A program made the translations under genes and the position numbers. The notes below the pieces were generated by a model. It ran no database searches. It was not told the origin of the DNA and saw nothing but the letters and a program-made list of their open reading frames with translations. Shown piece after piece: positions 1 through 13,698 of a DNA stretch of 64,000 bases. The stretch spans positions 19,654,001-19,718,000 of the forward strand of contig OU612073.1 in NCBI GenBank assembly GCA_914767715.1, read 5' to 3'. Source of the stretch: Membranipora membranacea. Its lineage: Eukaryota; Bryozoa; Gymnolaemata; Cheilostomatida; Membraniporidae. Each line of letters begins with the position of its first letter. The stretch's first letter is position 1.

Positions 1-842
1 TACTTGAGGGAAGTTATGCCAGCCTCGATGAGGAATTCTTCCCTAGTACCCTAGCACGGAGGTACCATCGCATGGAATGCTTTATCCTAATGCACATACA
101 GAGTTTGTAATTGTGCCAATTCAGTAATGAATCAAGGCTTCAAGGCCTCACTATAACTGTGCCATGGTTGTGATAAATTTGCACAACCAATTTATCAATT
201 TGAACTTGAATGGAGATGGTTCCTTCTATCCACTGCTGCCAAGAAGAAGTCCACAGTGTTGTTAGAATGTGTTATGATTATGATGTGAAACCCTGGCAGC
301 CAAAGAGAGAGAGAAAAGTCTATATGATATGAGAAAAGCTCTGTCTCCTCGGAGGAGATGAGAGGATATGGTGGAAAGTTATTGGCGTCTCTGTAACCAC
401 AAAATCTAATAATTGTTGCAACATTTGAGCTGAGCAGGTTGGGACCTCCAGGGATATGATATTTATAATCCACCGCCAACTTATGATGAGTCCATTTTAT
501 TACACATTTGATTCCATTAATAATCTGATAACATAATTCACCTCAAATTTCTCAGAATGGTTACTGAGTTAGGGTTATATAGAGTACAGGTTAAATGAGT
601 AGGACTAGGGGGAGGGCTAATAACCACAATCAGCTGATCATATCATAGACACCTTCCTACCAGGAGAAAGTAACTGCAGATAACTACATACTAATATATA
701 TGATATATAATGAAGTTATATAGCATATTTCTCAGTATATTAAGTGTAGTTTTTTATTTTTAATATAATTTTGATGCTATTTGACATCCTGTTCGACTGT
801 TTGTTAGGCTCATGTTTACCTAATTCTGATTGGTTACCTCAG
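1..842. other. Non-coding or unresolved left edge
   Basis: No convincing gene. A short open stretch in plus frame 3 (3-107) and a minus open stretch (195-479) exist, but neither has family resemblance or a matched splice partner. Confidence 0.4.
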
Positions 843-907
843 GTGGTGATGATGTCACTGGAAGGATTAAAATCCTGTTCATTGACAAGGAATTTGTTAA
901 TATTATG
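843..907 (+). CDS. Candidate internal exon, unidentified protein
   Basis: The stretch is bounded by an acceptor (ttacctcag) and a donor (ATG|gtaata). It reads openly as GDDVTGRIKILFIDKEFV followed by NIM, entering in phase 1 and leaving in phase 0. That phase matches the next exon-like block at 1092. I do not recognise the protein. It may be one exon of a gene that runs off the left edge, or a remnant of a decayed gene. Confidence 0.3.
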
Positions 908-1091
908 GTAATAAAAAAGGTAAATAAACTATAGATTCATCCAAATTTGCATCCTCAACCTTTCAGGTTTATATCTCTGTATATGAACCTCTATCTATGT
1001 CAGGTAATGATCTGCATGTGAGTTACTTATACGGCTGGTAATTAATTCTGAGATCTCATGATTTGTGACGGGATCTCATCTTTATTTTCAG

Positions 1092-1372
1092 GCCAGTTGT
1101 AATTGTGATGGATTCTATGCAAATAAGAGTTTTGGCTCTGGCCCCACCTTAGGTGACACTTTATACAGACTGTCGTCTAACTCAATGCTGTATGCTAAAT
1201 TTGACCTAGCCAGGGAATGTTCTACAGAAAATATACGAGCTTTTGATGAGGAGAACTTGTCAACTCATTTGCCAAAAAACACCATCTAGGACTTCAGCGA
1301 GGTTTGAGCAGGCGACGTAAAGTGATTGAGCAGTTTATGATAGTTGGCAATGGCAGCGAAATGCCATATAAG
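1092..1372 (+). pseudogene. Exon-like block with a one-base frameshift, unidentified protein
   Basis: An acceptor (ttattttcag) precedes GCC, and a donor (AAG|gtatgc) follows 1372. The first part reads ASCNCDGFYANKSFGSG and continues to LARECSTENIRAFDEE. Near 1250 the coding-like frame jumps, and the second part reads ELVNSFAKKHHLGLQRG followed by LSRRRKVIEQFM up to PYK. The block is 281 nt. One missing base would make it 282 (94 codons), so a single-base deletion, real or an assembly error, is the simplest explanation. After the donor, the acceptor before 1696 (tttgcag) would give an immediate stop (Asp-Lys-stop). I do not recognise the family. A decaying gene, a pseudogene or a sequencing indel are all possible. 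Confidence 0.35.
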
Positions 1373-3711
1373 GTATGCTCACAGAATATCTAATTATCTT
1401 TAAATAAACTATTCTAAAAAGGAATTTAAAGCAATCAGCAATTAATTACCTTCAAATACCAGGAAAAAGCAATGAAAAACGAAAAAAAAGAAAAGAAAAA
1501 AGCCACACCTTTCAGCTCTTTTTACATTCCGTTTTTAACCTATTGGTATTTGAACTTTAAATTTAAAAATCTTAAACTAGCAGGAAAAGAAAAACGGCTC
1601 ATGTTACTAGAAAAAATGATCAAGAAATGGAAAAGTCCCTTGTTACTAGAAAAAAGAACGATAAAGGAAAAAGCTGCTTGTGTTATTGTTTGCAGGACAA
1701 ATAGAGGGAGCCTTGCAGATGGGAGACCGATTTCATCAATATATTATGAGCTCTAGTATTAACTGAAGCTCATAGCCAGGATGAGAGACATTGAGGGAAT
1801 AACTTGATAGGCGTTCTACGATGATGAAATACTAACATTTACACTAATTTGATAAGTGCAGAGTGTGATTAAATTTCATCAGGCATTGCAGTAAGATTGA
1901 ACCTTCAGCGCAATACAAGTAAAACCTGTTAGAAAGAGGAAGAAAATCTGTTATTGATGGCCTGGGTAGAGAATCAGCTGGAAAGTCTTAACGCCAAGAA
2001 TCTCAAATGTTGCCTTTATTTGAGGATAATCTATGGGATGAAATGATTTATTTGATAGTACAGTGTTAAAACTGAAAGCACTGAGTGCTAAAATTAAACC
2101 GCAATCAATCTGGTGGTATGTAGAAGGCTGGTGACAGCCCACGGTTATCTCCAGCCACCCAGCGGCAGAAAGGTGAGCATCTCCAGGAGTAGATAATGAG
2201 ATGTAATTGTGATGGATGTAAGAATGGGTGGTCAGCTGGTAGGTGGTATTGGGTGGTGGTACCTTCCTATTATACTCAGACATATACACAATATGGAGGT
2301 AGATATAGAGCTTCTCTATGATAGTCACAGCACTCCGTGCAGACAGGAATCGATAATGGAGACAGAGGGGAGAATATAGAATAGTCATTATTGGCTTGTA
2401 GGAAGATGTTGATGGAGAAAGGATGAGAGATTAATATGGCCGATTTGGACGAAGAAGTTACATGGTAGCTCTGGCGGCGGCACCTCCAGTGTTACCATGT
2501 ACTACAGATATATAAGAGGATGACTATGTCATTCTCTCGTCTGTTTCCTGGAGCGATGACTTTCCAAAAATATTATGTCGAAAGAGCGGGATTTTTTTGT
2601 TGTAGACAAAAGAATATGTTGCCTCACACACCAGAGTAGAACTAGATGACAAAGGAGATGACAGTGTGGATTGCATCATTTCACCTGCTGCTAGTGTTCA
2701 TTAGGCCAAATTTGAGTGTCAGGAAGCCTTGTGTGGTTGCCTAATTTGCTCAGTAGGAAAGACCTGCCACTTGGCCAGCTGATTCATATATCACCTTCTC
2801 AAGAATGATGGGAGAAACTCAGAAATGACACATCAAGTGCACCATGCCTTAGTTCCAACAATTCAAACATTGTGGCCTGAATGAGAGAAGGAATCACCTC
2901 GGATTAGAATTTAGATACATTAAAGACTTGGGGCTATTTAAGGAATCTGTAAAACATCTGCTCAATTTCCTTTTAGTGTATTAAGTTTGATCTGACAAAC
3001 CGATATAAGAAGTGTAAAATAACTAAATATGATGGATGGCTCTGTAGTATATAATACACAGTCTCTGTATAGAGGCGGTGGCGGTGGTGAGCCAGAGCGG
3101 AGGAGCAGGTATTGATATAGAACAGGAGATTACATGACACCTATACACTAATCTAATTCTACAGAATGGCTCACAGCCAAGTTTAGCTACGAGAGTAGAA
3201 ATAAAAACCGCAGAGGACAGATGAACAGAGCCAAGAGATATTAGGAGGCACCTGGGAACTCTGGTCATGAATCATCCTCACAGCTCTGACGTAACCTCAA
3301 ATATCAGACCACAGTATTCTCTACTACTATAATACACCATTGCTGAGCTCGTCGGAGAACACCACGTGATGTGATTGGGTCAAACCCAAACATATGTCAG
3401 CTGCTTTTTGGCAGGAGTTGCGAAAGGTGAACCCCTCCCTAGTATTCTGGAGGGTCATTGAATAAAATTATCCGTTTTGAGAAGTGCAATGTAAGACTGG
3501 GTATATATCGGAAGTTCGCATGTGGTGAGATATCTATTTGTGATCCCATTCAAAAAATCTCCGCTTTCTCCTCCCCAAATATCTCCCTGCTCCAACATTA
3601 TGGGTCCCGGCTGATATAATACATTTACGTTTTGGATATACCACATAACAAACAGTCAATAGAATTACCTACATTAATTTACATGACAATCATTGCTGTA
3701 TTACTGTGAGC

Positions 3712-3756
3712 CGGATAGGGAGCAGGATAGGGAACGGGATAGGGAACGGGATAGGG
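3712..3756. repeat. Short 12-bp tandem array, unit GGATAGGGAACG
   Basis: About 3.5 copies of a 12-mer. Read on the minus strand the unit is CCTATCCCGTTC, which matches the unit of the larger plus-strand array at 4032 (TGTATCGTGTTC) at 8 of 12 positions. The two arrays may be diverged inverted relatives. Confidence 0.7.
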
Positions 3757-4031
3757 GCACTTGAGAGTAGTGTCATACTGTACCTCTGCCCCGCTCATTT
3801 TTATTATGCAATAAGCCTTTCTACCCATTAAGCCTGATAACCTGCCATGATCGCTGTTAAAGCTCGGTATTAAGTGAGAGAAATCACTTTCACCAGTGTT
3901 GAATAAGAATATCACGACTAATTAAATCACACTTAACGCTCTCATCAATCCTGACTTGTCTGCATAAGTGAAAAAGAATTGGTAAGCTGTTTTCCTGAGT
4001 AAGAGGATTGGCGACAATAGAGATGCTAGTT

Positions 4032-4274
4032 CCGTGTTTTGTTTCGTGTTCTGTATCGTGTGCTGTATCGTGTTCTGTATCGTGTTCTGTAGCGTGTTCT
4101 GTAGCGTGTTCTGTATCGTGTTCTGTATCGTGTTCTGTATCGTGTTCTGTATCGTGTTCTGTATCGTGTTCTGTATCGTGTTCTGTATCGTGTTCTGTAT
4201 CGTGTTCTGTATCGTGTTCTGTATCGTGTTCTGTATCGTGTTCTGTATCGTGTTCTGTATCGTGTTCTGTATCG
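4032..4274. repeat. 12-bp tandem array, unit CGTGTTCTGTAT, about 20 copies
   Basis: Nearly perfect head-to-tail 12-mers; the first units are the most diverged. Because 12 is a multiple of three, each frame stays open and yields false low-complexity proteins (SCSV or FCIV repeats). No start context, exon boundary or family resemblance supports translation. Confidence 0.95.
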
Positions 4275-7200
4275 AGGTTATTGAGGCCCCCCCTCAGGGA
4301 GGATCAATCTTGAGCACGTCATACAAATCAATCTGAGACTGACACACCATTCTTCATTTTTAAAACAACCGAAATTCCACTTGGCTGCATAAATCAGAAT
4401 TAGCATAAATTTGGCAGCTAAATCTGCTGCAACGCTGGTGTTATATGACGGCGCTGATGTTTTGTGACGTGATTCAAGAAGGGGACGGAGTTAAAAAGTG
4501 AGAAATAATCTGGATATTGCGCCCATATTATTTCCTTTAAGCCGAGATCACTGATATCACTGAAGCGAAGTAGCAGACACTGGTAGATAGCGGAGGGCAT
4601 TATGTGGATGCAGGGTTGGTGATGAAGGTCTTATGATTGGCTAGTATTATGATAAGCAACAGAAAATTGAATGATATGTCAGGTCAAAGGTGGGATGGTT
4701 TTGTGCGGTTCTATTGCTAGGACAGCAATGTTCAACATACGCAGGAAAAAATTTATTTATATAAGACATTTCCATGTACCTTATATAAATAAAGGTATTA
4801 TTAGCTGAAGAGAAGTAAGATATTGTATTATCTCCCTATGTTGCTAATTTACATGAAACCTGACAATGTACCCTGAGAATCCACACAAAATTCAGGAAGG
4901 GAGGATTGAAAACTTTTATTCTAGATTCTCGGGATATATGTGGGGCATCGTGTAAATTATTGACGTCAAGTGAATATACGTGATGTCTCTTCTCGACACA
5001 CTTTTACCCCTTTATGCCTATATCAATGAGACTTCCTGGATTTTGAGCACCTTGCTGACTTGCTAAGGTACATTTACAGAGCAGATAATTCGGTCAGATT
5101 ATTTTGGTCAGAATTTCTTTTTATATAAACTGTCATTGTGACATAGTCATGAAACATAGATTTCTAGTTGCTCCCAATGATAACTTAAATTAAAGAAATA
5201 TCTAATGGTAAAATCTGACAAAAAATCTATAAATGCACCTTTAGAGTAGAGAATATAACATACCTAAATTGAGTACGAGATATGGAACACCAAACGCTGC
5301 TTTTACTACATCTAGCTGTAGTCTTCCCTTATCCAGTAAAAACTTCCTCTCCTCCGAGTCGACTCCATTAGTGACAGATTTAAATCTGATGCTGACTACT
5401 TCTACAAGAGAAAATAATACGCTGCCGATAAGAACACAAGCAGCGATCTTCTACTCATCTGTGAAAGTGAAGCACTGCACGACTGTTTTGTGTTTTACAT
5501 GAGAGAGGAGAGAGAGATTTTTTAATATTTTGTTATGCAGACATTGCAAACACAATATACATAAATACGTTAGGAGGGTGAAGCTAAATGGGATGGAGAG
5601 TGATGCTAATATAAGCACAAGTGTGTACCAATCTACATAAGATCGTCGGCTATGTCAGACATACTCACAAAACACCCATCATCATCAAATACTACACAAA
5701 TTACATCATACCCCGCTGCCCTGCGCTCTCACACATACAACCAGGGATTTAGCGCTCATATTCCTCCAGTATCAAAAGGGCGCACCTCAAATGTACTTTT
5801 AAATATTCATGGTGTCAGGGTGCCTAAGTCTTTTCTTTGGGCGCTTATAAAGCAAGGCCATGATATATCTGATCAATTCGGTGTCTTACTATAAAAATCA
5901 CTCAAATTCAATTTCCCATTCAAATTTCGTGTTGTCACTGCAAATTAAAATAAGTTATATTGAGAAGTTCTTATTTGGCGAATTTGATAACACGTTAGTT
6001 GATAATCTCATGGTAATTAGAAAATCTTTCAATTTTTGATTAGCCTGAATGAAATGAATGAAGTGAAATTTCCAAAAAAAATCTATCATATTCAAAATTT
6101 GTAACTTTTTCCTCATCAAATGCAGTATTTCATCCAGTCCATATAAATTTAAAGTTTATTATTTCCGCGATATTTGTAGTTGACCTCACAGTGAATCGTA
6201 ATGCAGCTAATTACTCCTATTGTTCTTGAGACTAACAATGTGTTCTCTCAGATATATTATAATTAGTAGGTGTAAAGACCTGACAGGTTGCTGGTAATTT
6301 TTTTACGCTAACGACATTACAATGTCACATAAAATTAGCTGGCAGTTAGCCAGTTTAGCCAGTTAGTCAGTTTTGAGGAGTTTTGACGCAAGCGAATTGT
6401 GCTCCGTGACAGCAAACGCCAAACACCAAAACACAGTTGGTAAAAATAAATTCAATTTGCATAATAATAAAAAATCCTTATACGATATCAGCATGTCAGC
6501 CCCCAGACATCATATCTCTCCTTAACGTGATATTTTCTTTTCAGAATTAATTGACATTTCAAACACCAGGAACCAAGCAGCACAGCAAACACGACTGCAT
6601 AATTTAAAAAAATACCAGTTGGTATACTTTTAAAATTCTGACATGAAAGTACGGCAAAAACTTAGAAGTGGACAATTTCATTACAATGTCAAAGAAAATG
6701 AAAATATAATGACTTGTAGACTAGATGTTACACTTTTTGCAGACAGATTTCATCGATTGCACAGATAATTTCACATGTAGCCTCTTCAAACACATCTAAG
6801 AGAAAATACAAACCACATCATCATACACAAACAGTGTGCTATGACGGCGATCAGGCGCTGTGAGGGCGGACATACACTCAGATCTACTATGTGTATAAGT
6901 CTCAATGATATCGATTGTCAATGTTTCCTAATCTAGTCACATATAGCGCATCACAGGTACAAAGCACTTGTAGATGTGTGCTTTGTTTTAAGACAAGTAA
7001 TAGATTTGATGACTTGTTGAGGATGACAAGTGGTGAGAGTGTATACAAAGCTCAGACTATGAGCCGGGGATACGTGGCTGGGTATGAGCCGGGAGTATGA
7101 GCCGGGGCTGTCAGGAGCACCCACAGCGCAGCATCATTAGAGGGTCTGACTATCTGTGTTTGTTGAGTGGAGTGATATGCTGCCGATGAAGTATGAGATT

Positions 7201-10200
7201 AACTGGTGAGCCGGTACTAACTAATAGAAGCTAAGTCAGCGACAGCATAATAGATAAAGTTAGGAAAATTTTGAAATCTGCACAAAAGATGGAGAATTTT
7301 GTATTAGTTTATGAAGCTGGCGATAACAAACATTTTTACCGAATTATAATTTCTTCTTTCAAATACGACAAGTACAGATGATCAGTCATTTTGATGCCAA
7401 GGCAAAAATGGTTACAAAATATGCATAACGCGCTTGAACCGATATTCCCATGATAGACTAAAGACAGCATTAAAATACAGCATTATGGAAATGAGAAAGC
7501 CAAAGAAGCACAAAAACCGATGACAAGACTGTTGGTCGGAATGGTGAAAAATTCCCAGGAGAGTAAACCCACATTATGAAAAAGCGGTGAAACCAAACCA
7601 AGGCGGCACAACCCAGTTTAAGTGGGCTGCCCACAGAGCGTCAAACCCAGGAATGTCAACCACTGAGCTGGTAATGATATAACTCCAGTAACGAGAGCCC
7701 TCCAGTAACGAGCTCCCCGCAAACAGCCCTTGATAATTTAGACAGTTTGATGAGAAGGGAGGGGAGCGAGTCTGTCAACGCCAGTCTATTTATACCCACA
7801 GACGGAGATGGATGACGACCAGCCCGACCAGTCTCCTACAGTCTCCTGTGATCTGTGTCAGCTGAAGGCGGATGTTGAGCGGCAAAATTTCTTTTTCATT
7901 TATAAAATAAAAGCCAAGATGCCGAATTTTTTCAATCCGCAGTAAATTGTGGGCAACCAGTGGCAGGTGGTAAATGTAATATAAAACAATATTACTAATT
8001 TAGTTTCAAATCTATACTATCATCATGAGAGAGCGTGAACCTCGACACGACAAGAGCTATGAGTAAATTCTCCACATCAATAAAGCATCTCAGGCCTATC
8101 TGTGACATGGAGTTGATGAGGAATGAAATTTGCATAAGTCAATTTCTTTCAAGATGATAATTTAATATGAGCACTAGATTCCGTTGTGTTCGTAGTAAGA
8201 ACTAAGCTAAGCTCACACCTGCCAGTCTGAGAGAAGGGATGTAGAATTTTTGTAACATGTACTGGCTGTACAACAGCTGTGAGAAGCCTTTCACACTTAG
8301 TGTAGATCGCATAAAATACTAACTTCTGGGCATAAAGAAATAAAACTTAGAAAGTGAGCTTTTCACACTTTGTGCTCAATAAAATAATAACTACTGTACA
8401 TAGGTCTGAAGAAAGGACATGAAATAAGGAAGAGATAGGTAGAGATGGGAGTAGAGAGGAAATTAGGCTGTGAGGGATTAAGAGATCAGCTTAGTTAACA
8501 ATAGCTGGACATGTCCAGAGCGACAAACAACCTGCCCTATTTCTCACGCAGGTCACAAATTAGACAAAATTTGCCCCAGGTATACCACGTGGAAGCCGGG
8601 AAGATTACTCTGCCAGCGTGCTTCCACATCAGATAGACTGATCATCCATTGTAACTTGTTAATAAACACCCGAAAAAAACACTGACCTTAACCCCTGGTG
8701 GAAAAGTAATCGAAAATGCTAATAAACACAACTTCCCGTCTCTCATCACGCTGACATCAGCTCAATGGTGCTGGAAACAGTTGTCATGAATTAATTATTC
8801 TACCTGGTACGGATACCTGCCATTATTGTTGATTCAAAATTGAGGAAATAATATGGAAGGGGACAATTATTTTGACAACAGTTTCAACGCACAGCTTGCA
8901 TTGTGTAGTACAATATCCAATTTTTCAAAACACATTAATAAAAAAAGCCGGTTGAGTAACATGAAAAATTTTACAAAAATTTAATTCCATCAACTGAAAA
9001 CATGAAATCATCTTTCAGAAATTTAACTTTTGGCAGTTCATGTGTTTTTGGGTATACAAATTTTGAGAACTCCCTGGCGTTCAGATAATGAAAATAACCA
9101 AACAAAAACTGCATTCATGTCATCTTTTGTGAGAATACAAGATGATAATGGAGAAAAATGCCATTAATTAATGTTGCAATATCACCAAACCAAACCATTG
9201 TCAATAATTGTGAATTGATTGAAATCATCAATCAATAAGTCAATTTAACATGGCATCTAGCAGAGTTACAGTGAGAGATTGAGCTGTTCTGTATTTGGCC
9301 TGAGGTTTATTATTGAGGCGTAGTGGAATGTTTGGTTGATCGTCATATTATAGAGAAACCCCAGCCGAAAAATGGCACATATATAATTAGAATCTACCAA
9401 GGTCAATATCTACGTGTCTATCAGACTCTCTCCTCATGAGCAGATCTCCGACACGACACTGAAGAGGAGGAGAGTTAGAGAGGCAATAATCAAATAACCA
9501 TTCTGTCAAACACTCCGACCTGACACTCAGCCAGGTAACACTCCATCGCTTTAATTTCATGATATGATAGATTGCTCCTCAAACACAATTATAACAATCC
9601 CAATATGTCAGCACAGCAGCATATTTCTCTCAAAACAGATTACATGTGTGCTACAACCACCATAAAGCCCGACCAGACCACCCAACCCGACACTGCAACC
9701 AGACAGCGCAACAATACATCGCGCCCAGACGACTCAAACAGACAGTAGTCCCTGAGAAAAATGCATCAGAAAGATTCCATTATGGATTACTCTCGAGTAT
9801 TGTTACTTTTTTATTTTGTGTTCTGAAATAACAGAGCAATTAGTGACATCGAATACTGTATACGGAAAATCTATCTTAAGTTTTTGCACCGGCAATACGA
9901 TATTCATATCTCAGAATTATGATCAATTTCAGCAATCATTCTTTTTTTCCATAACTGGTCAATCTAATTATTTAGGGACAATTAGGGGTACTTATTTAAA
10001 TTAAACATTTACAGGTAGAATAGCAATGTAAAAAGTGTTGGATATGAATATTCAAACACATGTTGAACTCAGGTAAAATATGGTAATCAGGTGTGTTGAG
10101 TAAAATATAGTAAGGCTAAAATGATTTGTGTTTCCTGAGTAATATGCCTGTTTACATTAGCATGCATCTCTCCAAGTAAATTCATATTTTTAGCTATGTG

Positions 10201-13121
10201 ACACAGAATTTAAATAAGACGTGACCCTATAGGTGCACATAGACCAGCACGTGTACGGAAATATTTTGCGCGCACTCATCTTGATGTTGGAGCTCTCAAA
10301 ATCTGATGAAAATATTAGAAATTAGACTTGGATAGAAAAAATTGAGTTGAAAATTCAGCAAGAAGACTGATGTGGGATCGAAAGGGTCAATGCCAATAAG
10401 AACGCCAATCTGACACAATTGTTAGTAAAACACCTTAATATGCGTTTGCGGTGACAAAACAGTAAATTTGAGTCCAAAGAACTGAACATGACCGAAAATT
10501 TCAGCCATTATAGTTTGTGAACAGCAATACTAAGTTCTCTGCAATTTTTTTCTCTGGAAATGCTCCACTATTTTTAAATAATTTACCTATTTTCATTCTG
10601 AATATTTTGACATTTTTTTTATATTATTGAATTTGATGACCCTGAGTGAGGGTTAGAGAAAGAGAGTGAGGACAGAGTGGGGTGAGAGTTTTGGGTGAGA
10701 GTTTGTGGTGAGAGTTTGTGTTGAGAATAGAAGCTGACAGCCTGTCAGAACTATACTAGAGTTAATGTGTCTCCACTAAGTCTGGCGGGGAAACGCCGAC
10801 AACAGAACGGGAGACAAGAACAATATACGGAGGAGAGTAGATCCGGCTTTTCCCTCCTCTATTGTCGACTATCGTCAATCAATGAAGGCGCTTTGTGTTA
10901 GTTGTTACGCAACAGCATAAGAAAAACACCAGATTTAATTGGAGATGTCACCCTCAAAAAAGTGATTAAGAGAAAACAGACCGTCGCCAAACAGTTGAGA
11001 ATAAGATTGATCTAAATTTAATAGTAAACTTCCATTTTTTTGGATCAGTTTATGAGTGTTGGCATTGTTAGTGGTTAGGGTGGTAAGGGTGATAATAAAA
11101 TCATCATTATATTATATTGTCCACTATAAGTGAAAGTTATATAACTACATAGTCAAAACTCAGGCCTACGTGACAGATATAGGTTATTAAATTCAGATAT
11201 GTTTTATTATACCACCAGGATATCACATATCATTTATTGTATGCCTCATTATTTATATTTAATAACTATTCCTGTCATGAATAAGGATACCACTGGTGCA
11301 TATTGTGATTACTTGGCATGAGTCAAGCTATTATATTGTCAAATCTTCCTTCTTCTCCATTATAAAAGATTAAATATTATTTTAGAATTATAATGTGGGG
11401 AGGGGAGGCTAAATGTTTTTATTCCATATAATGACATGACAGGGCAACTCCAAACAATGTAAAAAGTTACGTTATGCTTTTATTAAAAACCATTGTTTTC
11501 AATTCAATTTCAATTTCCGCAGTGGCTCCATTAGCGGTTTGTTTCTCTTCCACGCAACAGTTCAAACTAGTAACTCTATGACTCACACCCTAAATCTAAT
11601 TTAAGGGCAATGTAATCTTAAGTGCCTCAATTCTGACACCAAAAATCGCGAGTAATAAATCAAATCACACACCACCAGTTCAGGCTTATAACAATGGGGG
11701 GTTTGATGGTGGTTGGTGGGCAGAACAATATTAGCGGTGAAAATGTGGACATAATTAAGAGACTTTACAGGTGTCAGGATAATATGAATCTCTCTCTCAG
11801 CTATTTTTGGAGGAACATTAACTTGATTTATGGCCATTTTTGCCTCATAGTTTAGATCTAATCTCTCTTGCCATTCATGAATTAAGATATGTTTTTGGTG
11901 AAGAGCATGAACGTATTTTTACCTCGCAGTGTTTTTCTGTCTTTGTTTTATCAGTCAATTCGTGAATATGGCACGTGCAGCATTATAGGGAGCAGGTAGA
12001 TGAATCATCATCCATTAGAAATAAACTTGTAGTGACTTAAATCTTGTTCTGTTTACCATTCTTATTAAACCTTAAGGGTTTAGAGGAAAATACACTTACA
12101 CATGACTCAAATCTGAAGATGCTACCGCACACCACTCTTATCTACACTCTGATCATCACTCACACAAACACCCAACATTTACAGCGGGTCTGTGTGCAGG
12201 CCTGCGCAATAACAACAGGCAGGATATTAAACAAATAGCACTTGATCAAAGCAATGTTTGGAGATTGAACGCTTCTTTCGCAAATTGGTTTAGTCTAAAT
12301 TAAAAAATACTATTAATTTAATTTGCTAACGGGTTGAATAGCTTTTTCTCAAGTGCTAATTTTACAACCACTTGGCTCTCGATGGCAGCCATGAAAAATC
12401 CTCAAAGGTAACAAACTGAACTTTTCACATCCCCATCTAGCTTCAGCTATTATTCATTTCAGGGAGACTCTTTTCTAGACAGCTTTGAAAAAGAGAGCGA
12501 ATTTTGGCAGTTAGCCTAATTGGAGCTGTCACTCTAGTGTTACAATGTATCTTATTGTGTTACAATGTATCTTATTGCGCCATATGAGTTGAGCTGTTTT
12601 AGCGTGTATATGTGAGCGATGGACTGAAGATGGCCTTCTCTGCAGGGATTCGCCTTTCCATGACCGAATAGTCTTCTAAAGCCAAATGTGCTAATCAGTT
12701 ATCTGGTTATCTCCAATTCCGGGTTCAATGTAAAGTCTCGGGCGGCGCAGATAGAATAACAGGTGGGGGTCACCACTTCACATGTCACCTTATGACATCA
12801 TTAATCTGTCTGCCCTATTGTGATGTCACTGATTGTTATTTTGATGACATGCCCATTTGACCTTCTTCCTGTCCACAGATAGGCGATAGATGAATATTTC
12901 TGACCACAGGACTATTGACAAGTTAAATAATAAGAAACATAATATATCCGGGTATGACGATACCAACATTATTAGTATTTGCTTTTTACCGCACCCCTCT
13001 TAGTCTGAAGGCCGAATGTTTCAGTAAACGCCACTCTACATCCTGGTCCTTGAGTTGTAGGTCATTGTAAGTATTAAAGTTAGTCTAATACTTTAATACT
13101 TAATCTAATACTTTAATACTA

Positions 13122-13172
13122 CCCTCTGGTAGTATCATAGACTTAATGTATGTCTATGATACTACCAGAGGG
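13122..13172. repeat. Perfect 21-bp inverted repeat with 9-nt loop
   Basis: The left arm 13122-13142 (starts CCCTCTGGTAG) is exactly complementary to the right arm 13152-13172. The right arm abuts the MITE-like element beginning at 13172. Just upstream, a roughly 20-bp AATACTTTAATACT motif is directly repeated. Confidence 0.9.
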
Positions 13173-13388
13173 GTCTTTCAACTAAAATGAGCCAAAATCG
13201 CCATCTGACTTTAACTCACTAAGTGAGCGATTTGTGAGCAAGACCTGCTTACAAATCGCTCACTTCTTGATGGAGCTATATACCTTCTGAGTGAGCGCTT
13301 GGGAACGAAATTGTCTAATTGAAATACCAATTGAGCGATAATTTTGAGTGAGGTGATAATTTGCATCGCTCATCCTAATTGAAAGACC
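13172..13388. mobile_element. MITE-like element with imperfect terminal inverted repeats
   Basis: The left end is GGTCTTTCAACTAAAATGAG. The reverse complement of the right end is GGTCTTTCAATTAGGATGAG, differing at only a few positions. Inside is a second hairpin, arms 13221-13240 and 13246-13265, 20 bp with one mismatch and a 5-nt loop. There is no coding capacity. I see no clear target site duplication, so the superfamily is not assigned. Confidence 0.6.
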
Positions 13389-13610
13389 AACCAGCAGAGC
13401 CATAGTCAGCAGTGTCCACCTATGGAGACTTCACAGTTTATGATGAGCGCATATCCAGGGGGTCAGATCAGTTGAGCTCATAGAAAAATCAAGGCATGCT
13501 GAGTTGTGGGTCAGAAAATTCTCATTAATATCAAGTATGGAGTTATCTACTCTCAATATTTGGGAGTAAAAATGATCCAAGTGTTATTTATACACAATTT
13601 GTATTGACAG

Positions 13611-13616
13611 TTTAAT
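13611..13616 (-). promoter_or_regulatory. Candidate polyadenylation signal ATTAAA for WDCP
   Basis: Plus TTTAAT reads ATTAAA on the minus strand. It lies about 85 nt beyond the optional last-exon stop at 13701-13699 and about 440 nt beyond the exon-12 stop. Position is plausible; other signals may be used. Confidence 0.3.
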
Positions 13617-13698
13617 CAATTAATTCGGAAAACAAACCTGATGTTCTCCCCTCCCACAGAACCTCAATAGTTGTATGTTAGGTAAGTTTTGACATTAC

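Larger units (their letters stand above)
1373..13120. other. Intergenic DNA without recognisable genes
   Basis: About 11.7 kb of AT-rich sequence downstream of WDCP (minus strand). Open frames here are short, low in complexity and unlike known families. A 46-codon ATG frame at 7808 follows a TATA-like TATTTATA (near 7787) and contains a CxxC pair, but has no supporting exon. The only clear structure is the 12-bp repeat arrays at 3.7 and 4.0 kb. A 20-bp unit is duplicated at about 12539-12578. Confidence 0.5.

Noticed and set aside
1951-2388. 145-codon minus-strand open frame
   Set aside because: No splice partner, no family resemblance, composition like the surrounding intergenic DNA.
4008-4336. 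Open frames encoding SCSV and FCIV repeats
   Set aside because: Pure by-product of a 12-bp tandem repeat; open in several frames at once, with no exon signals or homology.
5269-5894. Two plus-strand open frames of about 80 codons
   Set aside because: No splice logic linking them, no homology recognised, and unremarkable composition.
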